Shown here piece by piece: positions 49,416 to 56,760 of a stretch of DNA of 64,000 nucleotides. Position 1 is the first letter of the stretch. Each line of letters begins with the position of its first letter. A model generated the notes under the pieces. That model saw only the letters and a program-made list of their open reading frames with translations. It was not told the origin of the DNA and searched no databases. The position numbers were made by a program, and so were the translations under genes. Source of the DNA: Streptomyces syringium. Lineage in GTDB: Bacteria; Actinomycetota; Actinomycetes; Streptomycetales; Streptomycetaceae. The stretch covers positions 4,361,501-4,425,500 of the forward strand of contig NZ_JAGIOH010000001.1 of the NCBI RefSeq assembly GCF_017876625.1, given 5' to 3'.

Positions 49416-50579
49416 ATGACGGAGACGCACCGCCGCAGCGGCGACCAGGACCCTGACCCCCGCACCGAGCAGCAGCCCGGGGCCTACCCGACCCCTCCGG
49501 CGTACGCGCCGCAGCCGCCGGCCGTCACCGCGAGCGGCGTCACCGTCCGGCCGGGCGGCGGCGACCCCTACGGCTCGTACGACTCGTACGGCCCGGAAGC
49601 AGGGGCCGCGTACGGCGGTGGCAGCGGTGGCGGCTACGCCGGCTTCGCGGCGCCCGCCCCCGCCGGTGGTCCGTCCGCCGGGCACGCCGCCCCGCGTGCC
49701 CGCCGGCCCGTGGCGCTGCTCGCCGCCTGCGCCATCGTCGCGGCGGTCGTCGGCGGCGGCTCGGCCGCGCTCGTCGGGGAGCTGACCGACGGGTCGGGCA
49801 GCGCCGGTCAGTCGACCCCCGTGCGGAACGTGGCCTCCAAGAGCAGCGGCGTCTCCGCCGTCGCCAAGGCCCTGAAGCCCAGCATCGTGGAGATCAAGGC
49901 CGCCACCTCCTCCGGCCAGTCCACCGGATCCGGCGTGATCATCACGAGTGACGGTGAGATCGTCACCAACAACCACGTCGTCGCCGGCTCCGACACCGTG
50001 AAGGTCAACCTCAGCGACGGCACCACCAGGACCGCCAAGGTCGTCGGCACCGACCCCGGCAAGGACCTCGCCCTCATCAAGGTCGACGGCGCCAGCGGTC
50101 TGAAGGCCGCCCAGCTCGGCGACTCCGGCAAGGTGCAGGTCGGCGACGAGGTCGTCGCCATCGGCTCGCCCGAGGGCCTGACCGGCACGGTCACCAGCGG
50201 CATCGTCTCCGCCCTGAACCGCGACGTCACCGTCTCGAAGGAGCAGGGCCAGGGGCAGGGCGGCCAGGACGGGCAGAACCGCGGCATCCCCCAGTGGCCC
50301 TTCGAGTTCGGCGGCAACGAGTACAACGGCGACACGGGCTCGTCCAAGACCACGTACAAGGCCATCCAGACGGACGCCTCGCTCAACCCCGGCAACTCCG
50401 GCGGCGCCCTCATCAACATGAGCGGTCAGATCATCGGCATCAACTCCGCGATGTACGCCTCCGGGTCGGGCTCCGGCGGCGGTGACTCCGCCGGCAGCGT
50501 CGGCCTCGGCTTCGCCATCCCCATCAACGACGTCAAGGCGGACCTCGCGAAGCTGCGCGCCGGCGGCACCACCACGTGA
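49416..50579 (+). CDS. Membrane-anchored trypsin-like serine protease (HtrA/DegP-like, no PDZ domain)
   Basis: This 387-aa protein has a cytoplasmic Tyr/Pro/Gly-rich N-terminus (about 1-95), a transmembrane segment at about 98-120, and an extracellular protease domain at about 145-385. The catalytic triad is His 187 (TNNHVVAG), Asp 217 (GKDLALIKVDG) and Ser 328 (NPGNSGG). It ends without a PDZ domain, unlike DegP, so it resembles mycobacterial PepD/HtrA lacking the C-terminal part. Probably an envelope-stress quality-control enzyme; a two-component system follows. Confidence 0.92.
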   Translation: MTETHRRSGDQDPDPRTEQQPGAYPTPPAYAPQPPAVTASGVTVRPGGGDPYGSYDSYGPEAGAAYGGGSGGGYAGFAAPAPAGGPSAGHAAPRARRPVALLAACAIVAAVVGGGSAALVGELTDGSGSAGQSTPVRNVASKSSGVSAVAKALKPSIVEIKAATSSGQSTGSGVIITSDGEIVTNNHVVAGSDTVKVNLSDGTTRTAKVVGTDPGKDLALIKVDGASGLKAAQLGDSGKVQVGDEVVAIGSPEGLTGTVTSGIVSALNRDVTVSKEQGQGQGGQDGQNRGIPQWPFEFGGNEYNGDTGSSKTTYKAIQTDASLNPGNSGGALINMSGQIIGINSAMYASGSGSGGGDSAGSVGLGFAIPINDVKADLAKLRAGGTTT

Positions 50580-50686
50580 CGGCGCCGCGTGACGGCCGTG
50601 CCGTCGCCACCGTGCCACGCTGAGGGTGCGGCACACCCCCCGTTCCGCATCCCTCAGTGACCCGTGAACCCCGTGAGGTACCCGCG

Positions 50687-51424
50687 ATGAGCCCCGCCGA
50701 GCACGGCGACCAGCCCGCCCGCATCCTGATCGTGGACGACGAACCCGCCGTCCGTGAGGCGCTGCGCCGCAGCCTCGCCTTCGAGGGCTACGGCACCGAG
50801 CTCGCCGTCGACGGCCTCGACGCCCTCGACAAGGTCGACGCGTACGACCCCGAGCTGATCGTGCTGGACGTCCTCATGCCCCGCATGGACGGGCTGACGG
50901 CCGCCCGGCGGCTGCGCGCCGCCGGGACCACCGTGCCGATCCTGATGCTCACCGCCCGGGACACCATCGGCGACCGCGTCACCGGCCTCGACGCGGGCGC
51001 TGACGACTACCTCGTCAAACCCTTCGAGCTGGACGAGCTGCTGGCCCGTATCCGGGCCCTGCTGCGCCGCAGCTCCTACGCGGCCGCCACCGGCCCGGCG
51101 CCGGCCGACGAGCACGCCCTCACCTTCGCCGACCTGCGGATGGACCTCGCGACCCGCGAGGTGACCCGGGGCGGGCGGGCGGTGGAGCTGACCCGGACGG
51201 AATTCACGCTGCTGGAGCTGTTCCTCACCCACCCCCGGCAGGTGCTCACCCGTGAGCAGATCCTCAAGTCGGTGTGGGGCTTCGAGTTCGAACCGAGCTC
51301 CAACTCCCTGGACGTGTACGTGATGTATCTGCGCCGCAAGACCGAGGCCGGCGGCGAGCCGCGCCTCGTGCACACCGTGCGGGGCGTCGGGTACGTCCTG
51401 CGGGCCGACGGCGGCGCCGAGTGA
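50687..51424 (+). CDS. OmpR-family response regulator
   Basis: This 245-aa protein has its receiver at 14-125: VDDEPAVREALRRSLAFEGY, phospho-acceptor Asp in IVLDVLMPRMDGL and LTARDTIGDRV. The winged helix spans about 150-240 (VELTRTEFTLLELFLTHPRQ, LTREQILKSVWGFEFEPSSN). I chose the ATG at 50687, with GAGGT 8 nt upstream. It overlaps the kinase gene by 4 bp (ATGA). It is 107 bp after the protease gene, which may be its target, as in MprA/PepD-like systems. Confidence 0.94.
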   Translation: MSPAEHGDQPARILIVDDEPAVREALRRSLAFEGYGTELAVDGLDALDKVDAYDPELIVLDVLMPRMDGLTAARRLRAAGTTVPILMLTARDTIGDRVTGLDAGADDYLVKPFELDELLARIRALLRRSSYAAATGPAPADEHALTFADLRMDLATREVTRGGRAVELTRTEFTLLELFLTHPRQVLTREQILKSVWGFEFEPSSNSLDVYVMYLRRKTEAGGEPRLVHTVRGVGYVLRADGGAE

Positions 51425-52812
51425 TCCGAAGGTTCGGCCGGCTGCCCCTGCGCTCCCGGCTCGCGCTGCTGACGGCGGTGGCCGTCGCCGTCGCCGTGGC
51501 CCTCGCCGCGGGCGCGTGCTGGCTGGTGACCAAGCAGCAGCTCGGGCACCAGCGCGACGAGACGCTGACCAGCGCGCGGGCCGACAAGGACTACCTCAGC
51601 GGACTGCTGCGCACCTGCGACGCCAACCCCACCGGTGTGCCGCCGCCGCCCGGTTCGTACACCGTGCAGATCGTCACCGCCGGCGGTCTGGTCTGCACCA
51701 CGCTCGGCAAGTCCCCGGTCCAGGTCGACGACGCCGATCTGGCGGTCGCCCGGGGACAGCTGTCGGACACCCTGCACAACGCGACGGCCAAGGACGGCAC
51801 GCGGATGCGCGTCGCGACCTCCGCGGGCCCGCTGCCGAACACCGCCGTGTCCATCGCCCAGCCGCTGAGCGAGACCGAGAAGCCGCTCAACACCCTCGCG
51901 CTGTTGCTGGTGATCACCGCCGGGGTGGGAGTGCTGGGCGCGGCGACGGCCGGGCTGTGGATCGCCCGCGCCGGGCTGCGGCCCGTGGACCGGCTGACGG
52001 GCGCGGTCGAGCACATCGCCCGCACCGAGGACCTGGCGGTGCGCATTCCCGTCGAGGGGGAGGACGAGATCGCCCGTCTCTCGCGCTCCTTCAACTCCAT
52101 GACCGCGGCCCTCGCCTCCTCCCGCGACCGCCAGCAGCAGCTGATCGCGGATGCCGGGCACGAGCTGCGCACGCCGCTGACCTCGCTGCGTACCAACATC
52201 GATCTGCTCGCGCGCAGCGAGGAGACGGGCCGGGCGATCCCGCCGGAGGACCGCAAGGAACTGCTGGCGAGCGTGAAGGCGCAGATGACGGAGCTGGCCG
52301 CGCTGATCGGCGACCTCCAGGAGCTGTCCCGCCCGGACGGCGCCCCGGGCGGCCCGGTGCAGGTGCTGGCCCTGCACGACATCGCCGGGCGGGCGGTCGG
52401 CCGGGCCCGGCTGCGCGGGTCGGGCCTGACGATCACGGCCGAGCTGGATCCGTGGTTCGTGCGCGCGGAGCCCGCCGCGCTGGAGCGGGCGCTGGTCAAT
52501 CTGCTCGACAACGCGGTCAAGTTCAGCCCGCCGGGCGGCGGGATCGACGTCCGGCTGGCCGACGGCGAGCTGACCGTGCGCGACCACGGTCCGGGCATCG
52601 CGCCCGAGGAACTGCCGCACGTCTTCGACCGCTTCTGGCGCTCGCCCACCGCCCGCAGCCTGCCGGGCAGCGGCCTGGGCCTGTCGATCGTGGCCCGCAC
52701 CGTGCGGCAGGCGGGCGGCGAGGTGACGCTGCGCGCGGCGGAGGGCGGCGGCACGGTGGCGTCCGTACGGCTGCCGGGCGCGCCGACGGCGCCCCCGCCG
52801 GTGTATCCGTAA
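51421..52812 (+). CDS. Sensor histidine kinase (MprB-like)
   Basis: This 463-aa membrane kinase has TM1 at about 18-38, an extracellular sensing loop of about 130 residues with a Cys pair (TCDAN and VCTTL), TM2 at about 160-180, and a HAMP domain (LRPVDRLTGAVEHIARTEDL). The H-box is DAGHELRTPLTSLRTN. The N-box LVNLLDNAVKF, G1 DHGPGIAPEELP and G2 GSGLGLSIV are intact. The GTG at 51421 overlaps the regulator gene by 4 bp. A strong hairpin terminator follows within 30 bp. Confidence 0.94.
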   Translation: MIRRFGRLPLRSRLALLTAVAVAVAVALAAGACWLVTKQQLGHQRDETLTSARADKDYLSGLLRTCDANPTGVPPPPGSYTVQIVTAGGLVCTTLGKSPVQVDDADLAVARGQLSDTLHNATAKDGTRMRVATSAGPLPNTAVSIAQPLSETEKPLNTLALLLVITAGVGVLGAATAGLWIARAGLRPVDRLTGAVEHIARTEDLAVRIPVEGEDEIARLSRSFNSMTAALASSRDRQQQLIADAGHELRTPLTSLRTNIDLLARSEETGRAIPPEDRKELLASVKAQMTELAALIGDLQELSRPDGAPGGPVQVLALHDIAGRAVGRARLRGSGLTITAELDPWFVRAEPAALERALVNLLDNAVKFSPPGGGIDVRLADGELTVRDHGPGIAPEELPHVFDRFWRSPTARSLPGSGLGLSIVARTVRQAGGEVTLRAAEGGGTVASVRLPGAPTAPPPVYP

Positions 52813-52840
52813 GGGGCCGCGGCCCAGGGCGGTAACGCGA

Positions 52841-52871
52841 GGAAGGCCCCCACCATCGGTGGGGGCCTTCC
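52841..52871 (+). terminator. Terminator after the two-component operon
   Basis: A perfect 14-bp stem (52841-52854 with 52858-52871) closes an ATC loop, 28 bp after the kinase stop and just before a minus-strand tRNA gene. It probably works for transcripts from both sides. Confidence 0.88.
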
Positions 52872-52879
52872 TCGTTCCG

Positions 52880-52953
52880 TGCGCCACCAGGGACTCGAAC
52901 CCCGGACCTGCTGATTAAGAGTCAGCCGCTCTAACCAACTGAGCTAGCGGCGC
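52880..52953 (-). tRNA. tRNA-Lys (anticodon CTT)
   Basis: Read on the minus strand, the 7-bp acceptor stem GCGCCGC pairs with GTGGCGC (one G-U), with discriminator A and no encoded CCA. D-loop, anticodon stem with the 7-nt loop CTCTTAA, and T-loop GTTCGAG are standard. CTT reads the AAG lysine codon, the dominant lysine codon in this GC-rich genome. Confidence 0.96.
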
Positions 52954-53019
52954 GAAATGAATATTACATGATCGGTCCCCGGGGTAAAAAGTGACTGACC
53001 GGTCCTGGCGGCCGGGCCG

Positions 53020-54345
53020 CTACCGGCCCTTGCCGATGGGCAGTTCCACGCCGGTCAGATCCGCCCGGATGCCGTCCCGCTCGACCGTCACATGCCGCAG
53101 ATGCAGGTCCTTCGCCTGCTTCGGCAGCTGGAAGGAGAGCGAGAGACGATCGGACAGCTCGGGCGGCCGCAGCCCCATCAGGGCCGTGACCAGCTTCGGG
53201 TCGATGCCGATCCGCTTCAGCAGCCAGGGGTGGTCGACCACGACGTCGACCAGGTTCACCCCCATCAGCCGCTCCACGAACCGGGGCGCGCCCGTGATCT
53301 CGTGCAGCCGGTCCTCGTCGCGCAGCGCGAGGGCGACGGCCTTCTTCGGCACCCCGAGCCGCTCGGCCACGGCGGGCACCGACAGCAGCGCCTTCGCCCG
53401 GGCGGCGTCCCGGCTGATGCGCTCGGCGGTCTCGCGGTGCAGGACGAGCCCCTTGTCCTTGCCCGGGCGGTAGGTGGCGACCCGGGGAATGTCGACGCTC
53501 ATGCCGTCGATGTCGGTGGAGATCCCACGGTCGCCGTCCCGCCGCAGCCGCGCCTGCGCCCGTACGCGCAACTCCTCACCGGCGACGGACAACTTGCCGA
53601 CCGCGCGAATCGAATTGTCGCCGTGGTCGCTGAATCTGACCTGCGAGGCGCCGAGTTCCCGGTTCAGGTCGTCGAAGGCCAGCAGCACCTCGCCGTCCAG
53701 ATTCCCGATGACGGCACCGCGCACATCGGTGGGGAGATTCCCGGTCAGCCGGACGTCCCGGGCGCTCGCCTTCACTTTCGCCAGCGACACCCGGTCCGCC
53801 GCGACATCCGGCACGGTCACATCGACCCGCGAGAGCCGTTTGGCGAAGACCTGGGTGAGAAAGGGAAAGCCGTGGATGTCGACCTGGGGAGCGGCTTCCA
53901 GATGGAGTTGGCGCTGAAGCGTCTGCTGCGCCTTCTTCTCCGCGTACATCACCGCGCAGCGGTCGGCGAGCGCCAGGAAGGCCGCGCAGGCCACGACGCC
54001 GAACAGCAGCTTGGCGGTGCGGGGCACGGCGGAGAACCGACGGCGGCGACGGCGGGAGCGGGAGCGCCTGGCGCGGCGGTGGTCGGGCGGCGACCAGGCC
54101 TCTTCCTCGCCGGCTGCCTCGCCGGGTTGCCCCTCCGGGTCGTCGTACTTCAGCCCCAGGCCGAGGGGGTCGTCCTCGTCCGGGCCGGGGGTGGCACAGG
54201 TGTCGGCGTCGGTCCCGGCGGCCGGGTCGTGGGGGACACCGACCGGGACCGGAATCTCTTCCAGCGTCTCTTCCGGGTCGGCCAGGGAGGCGAGTTCGTC
54301 ATATGGATTGGGGGGACTGGCGGGTATGCGCGTGGGGGTTCGCAT
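53020..54345 (-). CDS. DUF2993 (LmeA-like) protein with long charged N-terminal domain
   Basis: This 441-aa protein has an acidic, disordered N-terminus (about 1-85), then a highly basic Arg-rich cluster (RRSRSRRRRRRFSAVPRT) and a hydrophobic anchor (LLFGVVACAAFLALAD). The DUF2993 body has the signature QVDIHGFPFLTQVFAKRL and DVDVTVPDVAADR. It shares this fold with the 232-aa protein at 39697-40395 but has a larger C-terminal part. I chose the ATG at 54345. Predicted lipid- or polysaccharide-handling envelope protein. It is divergent from an NmrA-like gene. Confidence 0.87.
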   Translation of the reverse strand: MRTPTRIPASPPNPYDELASLADPEETLEEIPVPVGVPHDPAAGTDADTCATPGPDEDDPLGLGLKYDDPEGQPGEAAGEEEAWSPPDHRRARRSRSRRRRRRFSAVPRTAKLLFGVVACAAFLALADRCAVMYAEKKAQQTLQRQLHLEAAPQVDIHGFPFLTQVFAKRLSRVDVTVPDVAADRVSLAKVKASARDVRLTGNLPTDVRGAVIGNLDGEVLLAFDDLNRELGASQVRFSDHGDNSIRAVGKLSVAGEELRVRAQARLRRDGDRGISTDIDGMSVDIPRVATYRPGKDKGLVLHRETAERISRDAARAKALLSVPAVAERLGVPKKAVALALRDEDRLHEITGAPRFVERLMGVNLVDVVVDHPWLLKRIGIDPKLVTALMGLRPPELSDRLSLSFQLPKQAKDLHLRHVTVERDGIRADLTGVELPIGKGR

Positions 54346-54541
54346 CACTACATCCCACCACGCATGAGGCCCTCGGACGCAAGGCCTACTGCCGGTTACG
54401 CGTAAATCCTGCGCTATTTCCGGCCGTTGGGCCGATGTGTTTTCGCCCACGGTGATCCAGCCGATTAGCGTGACCGTATGGCACGCGCCCGACCGGCGAG
54501 TTCCGTTTATCTCAGCACCGACCTGATGGGAGTACGTACCC

Positions 54542-55396
54542 ATGATCGTGGTAACGGGAGCGACCGGGAACATCGGCCGCGAGCTGGTGGACCGGCTGGT
54601 GGCGGCAGGCGTCGGCGTACGGGCGGTGAGCCGTGACCCCGAGCGGGCGGGGCTGCCGGCGGGCGTCGAGGTGGTGCGGGCCGATCTGACCGGTGGGGCC
54701 GGGCCGGACGGGCTCTTCACGGGGGCGCGGGCGCTGTACCTCAACATCGCCGCCACGGGGCTGGAGGCGGGCGGCCTGATCGAGGCGGCGGCGAAGGCCG
54801 GAGTGCGGCGGATCGTCTTCAATTCCTCGATGTCCGTGACCGGTACGCCCGCCGACGAGGAGGGTTTCATCGCACGCGCCCACGCGGCGGCCGAGCGCGC
54901 GATCCGCGATTCGGGGCTGGAGTGGACCTTCGTGCGCGGCGGCATGTACGCCACGAACGCCTTGCAGTGGGCGGAGCAGATCCGTACGGAGGGAGTCGTG
55001 CGCGGTGCCTATGCGGAAGCCGTCGGATCCCCCGTGCACGAGGCGGACCTCGCGGACATCGCCGCCGCGGCCCTGCTGGACACGACGGGTGCGCACCTCG
55101 GCCAGGCCTATGTGGTGACCGGCCCGGCAGGCTTGACGATCGCGGAGCAGGTCGACGCCATCGGGCGGGCCCTCGGCCGCCCGGAGGTGCGTTTCGAGGA
55201 GGTCTCCTTCGAGGAGGCCGTCGCCGCCATGGAGCGGGCCGGTGCCCCGAGGGTCGCCGCCGAGGACATCATCCGGTATTTCGGGGCCTCGGTCGGCCAG
55301 GAGGCGCCGGTCACGGACGCCGTCCAGCAGGTGACGGGCCACCCCGCCCGTTCCTTCGAGCAGTGGGCGCGGGACCACGTGGCCGACTTCCGGTGA
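54542..55396 (+). CDS. NmrA-like NAD(P)-binding protein
   Basis: This 284-aa protein starts MIVVTGATGNIGRELVDRLV with the GXXGXXG NAD(P) motif. It follows with VSRDPERAGLPAGVEVVRAD, LNIAATGLEAGGLIEAAAKA and RGGMYATNALQWAEQIR, typical of NmrA/atypical SDR proteins that often act as redox sensors or reductases. GGGAG precedes the ATG by 9 nt. It has no obvious partner. Substrate unknown. Confidence 0.89.
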   Translation: MIVVTGATGNIGRELVDRLVAAGVGVRAVSRDPERAGLPAGVEVVRADLTGGAGPDGLFTGARALYLNIAATGLEAGGLIEAAAKAGVRRIVFNSSMSVTGTPADEEGFIARAHAAAERAIRDSGLEWTFVRGGMYATNALQWAEQIRTEGVVRGAYAEAVGSPVHEADLADIAAAALLDTTGAHLGQAYVVTGPAGLTIAEQVDAIGRALGRPEVRFEEVSFEEAVAAMERAGAPRVAAEDIIRYFGASVGQEAPVTDAVQQVTGHPARSFEQWARDHVADFR

Positions 55397-55453
55397 CGGC
55401 CCTCCGGGCGGCCTCGCGGGGCCGCCCGGGACCGTCCGGCGTGTTCGCCGGAG

Positions 55454-55663
55454 TCAGATCGCGGTGACGTTCGCGGCGGAGGGGCCCTTCTGGCCGCTCT
55501 CGATCTCGAACTCGACGTTCTGACCCTCGGCGAGTGTCTTGAAGCCGTTGCCCTGGATCGCCGAGAAGTGGACGAAGACGTCCTTGGACCCGTCGGCGGG
55601 GGTGATGAAGTCGAACCCCTTCGACTCGTTGAACCACTTGACCTGGCCCTGGATCTTCGCCAT
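55454..55663 (-). CDS. Cold-shock protein, CspC/CspE-like, with altered RNP1
   Basis: This 69-aa single cold-shock domain protein reads very close to gamma-proteobacterial CspC/CspE (KIQGQVKWFNESKG, DGSKDVFVHFSAIQGNGFK, TLAEGQNVEFEI). Typical Streptomyces Csp proteins read differently (VKWFNAEKGFGFI with DVFVHYSAI). The nucleic-acid-binding RNP1 motif here is KGFDFI: Asp replaces the conserved Gly of KGFGFI. Codon use is GC-rich like the neighbours, so any transfer would be old. It follows an RRM gene on the same strand by 111 bp. Confidence 0.9.
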   Translation of the reverse strand: MAKIQGQVKWFNESKGFDFITPADGSKDVFVHFSAIQGNGFKTLAEGQNVEFEIESGQKGPSAANVTAI

Positions 55664-55774
55664 CGCGATTCCTCCTGTTGGTGCGATCGGAGATCACCGT
55701 CTCACGTCGGGAAGGCGAAGGGGCATGATTTCCGGCCGACTTGGAGGCGCCGGGCCCGGCCGGGCGACGAGGGA

Positions 55775-56074
55775 TCAACCGCGGCGGCCGCCACCGCCGC
55801 CGTACCCGCCGCGACCACCCGGGCGCTCCTCACGGGGCCGGGCCTCATTGACGTTGAGATTGCGTCCGTTGAGCTCCGTGCCGTTGAACTGCTCGACGGC
55901 CCTGACCGCGTCGGTGTCGCTCATCTCGACGAAGGCGAAGCCCTTGGAGCGACCCGTGTCGCGGTCGGTGACGATGCTGACGCTCTGCACCGAGCCCGCC
56001 TCCTGGAAGAGTGCGGTCAGATCGCCCTCCGTCGTCTGATAGCTCAAGTTGCCCACGTAAAGCCTCTTCGACAC
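55775..56074 (-). CDS. RRM-domain RNA-binding protein with Gly/Arg-rich tail
   Basis: This 99-aa protein starts with GTG (GGGAGAG upstream). The single RRM occupies residues 1-80: RNP2 LYVGNLSY, RNP1 KGFAFVEM, with RDTGRSKGFAFVEMSD. The tail is Gly/Arg-rich (RPGGRGGYGGGGGRRG). Such small RRM proteins are common in cyanobacteria and proteobacteria, less so in Streptomyces. It sits upstream of the CspC-like gene, an unusual pairing of two RNA-binding proteins. Possible roles: RNA chaperone or cold-stress factor. Confidence 0.9.
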   Translation of the reverse strand: MSKRLYVGNLSYQTTEGDLTALFQEAGSVQSVSIVTDRDTGRSKGFAFVEMSDTDAVRAVEQFNGTELNGRNLNVNEARPREERPGGRGGYGGGGGRRG

Positions 56075-56317
56075 GGTCGACTCTCCCTCGCTGTGACGGT
56101 CGGCTGCGCCGAACCGACCCGAACCGTCGCAGCCGCACCCGGCGCGGACAAGAGCCCCTGGCTCCTTTCCGGCCATGGCCACAACATCCTCACAAAAGCG
56201 ACAGACCCCGGATGGGTGATCTTCGATGCGGGCGCGCTGGTGTTCGGTCCGGACGAGGAAGGAAGGGGATACGGGCTGATTTGCGCCCGGTCGGACATCG
56301 TCGCGGAGGTAGTGGTC

Positions 56318-56560
56318 ATGCAGGTTGCGGGCTGGCATGTCGAGGTCGAGTTCGACGAGGACGAGACGCACACCCGGGCGGCAGCGCTGCTGCGGCTGCG
56401 GGACGACACGGAACTGCGGGGCAAGGGCCACGCCACGCGCAACCCCGCGGACCCGGACGAACGCCGGATCGGCGAGGAGCTCGCGGGCGGCCGCGCGCTG
56501 ATGGACATCGCCCAGCAGCTCACGGCCAAGGGCAACGCGGAGGCGAAGACGTTGCGCTAG
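56318..56560 (+). CDS. DUF1876 family protein (dsRBD-like)
   Basis: This 80-aa protein begins MQVAGWHVEVEFDEDETHTR and continues with AALLRLRDDTELRGKGHATR, NPADPDERRIGEELAGGRAL and MDIAQQLTAK, the DUF1876 signature found widely in actinobacteria. The ATG at 56318 has GGAGGT 7 nt upstream; a longer in-frame reading from 55568 is rejected because its first part overlaps real genes antisense. Fold predicted to be dsRBD-like; function unknown. It is divergent from the RRM gene. Confidence 0.87.
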   Translation: MQVAGWHVEVEFDEDETHTRAAALLRLRDDTELRGKGHATRNPADPDERRIGEELAGGRALMDIAQQLTAKGNAEAKTLR

Positions 56561-56594
56561 GCGTGGCGTGTGTGCACCTCCGCTGCGCGGTGGT

Positions 56595-56710
56595 GTCCTC
56601 AAACGCCGGACGGGCTGGTTGTGGCTGAGCTCAGCCGAATCAAGCCCGTCCGGCGTTTGAGGACGCGCCCGCAGGGCGCTCGCCGCCGCAGGCGGCACAG
56701 ACGGCCCGGC
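56595..56710. repeat. Dispersed intergenic repeat, copy 4 (full, with internal palindrome)
   Basis: Arms 56595-56616 and 56643-56664 are perfect 22-nt complements; the loop contains GGCTGAGCTCAGCC, itself a perfect palindrome. The right flank has the same GCGCCCGCAGGGCGC block as copy 1. It lies between the convergent DUF1876 and nucleotidase genes, as expected for a terminator. Confidence 0.88.
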
Positions 56711-56760
56711 GCCGGAGCGCCGGACAGGCTGTCATCGGCTGGGCTCGCCGCAGGCGCAGG

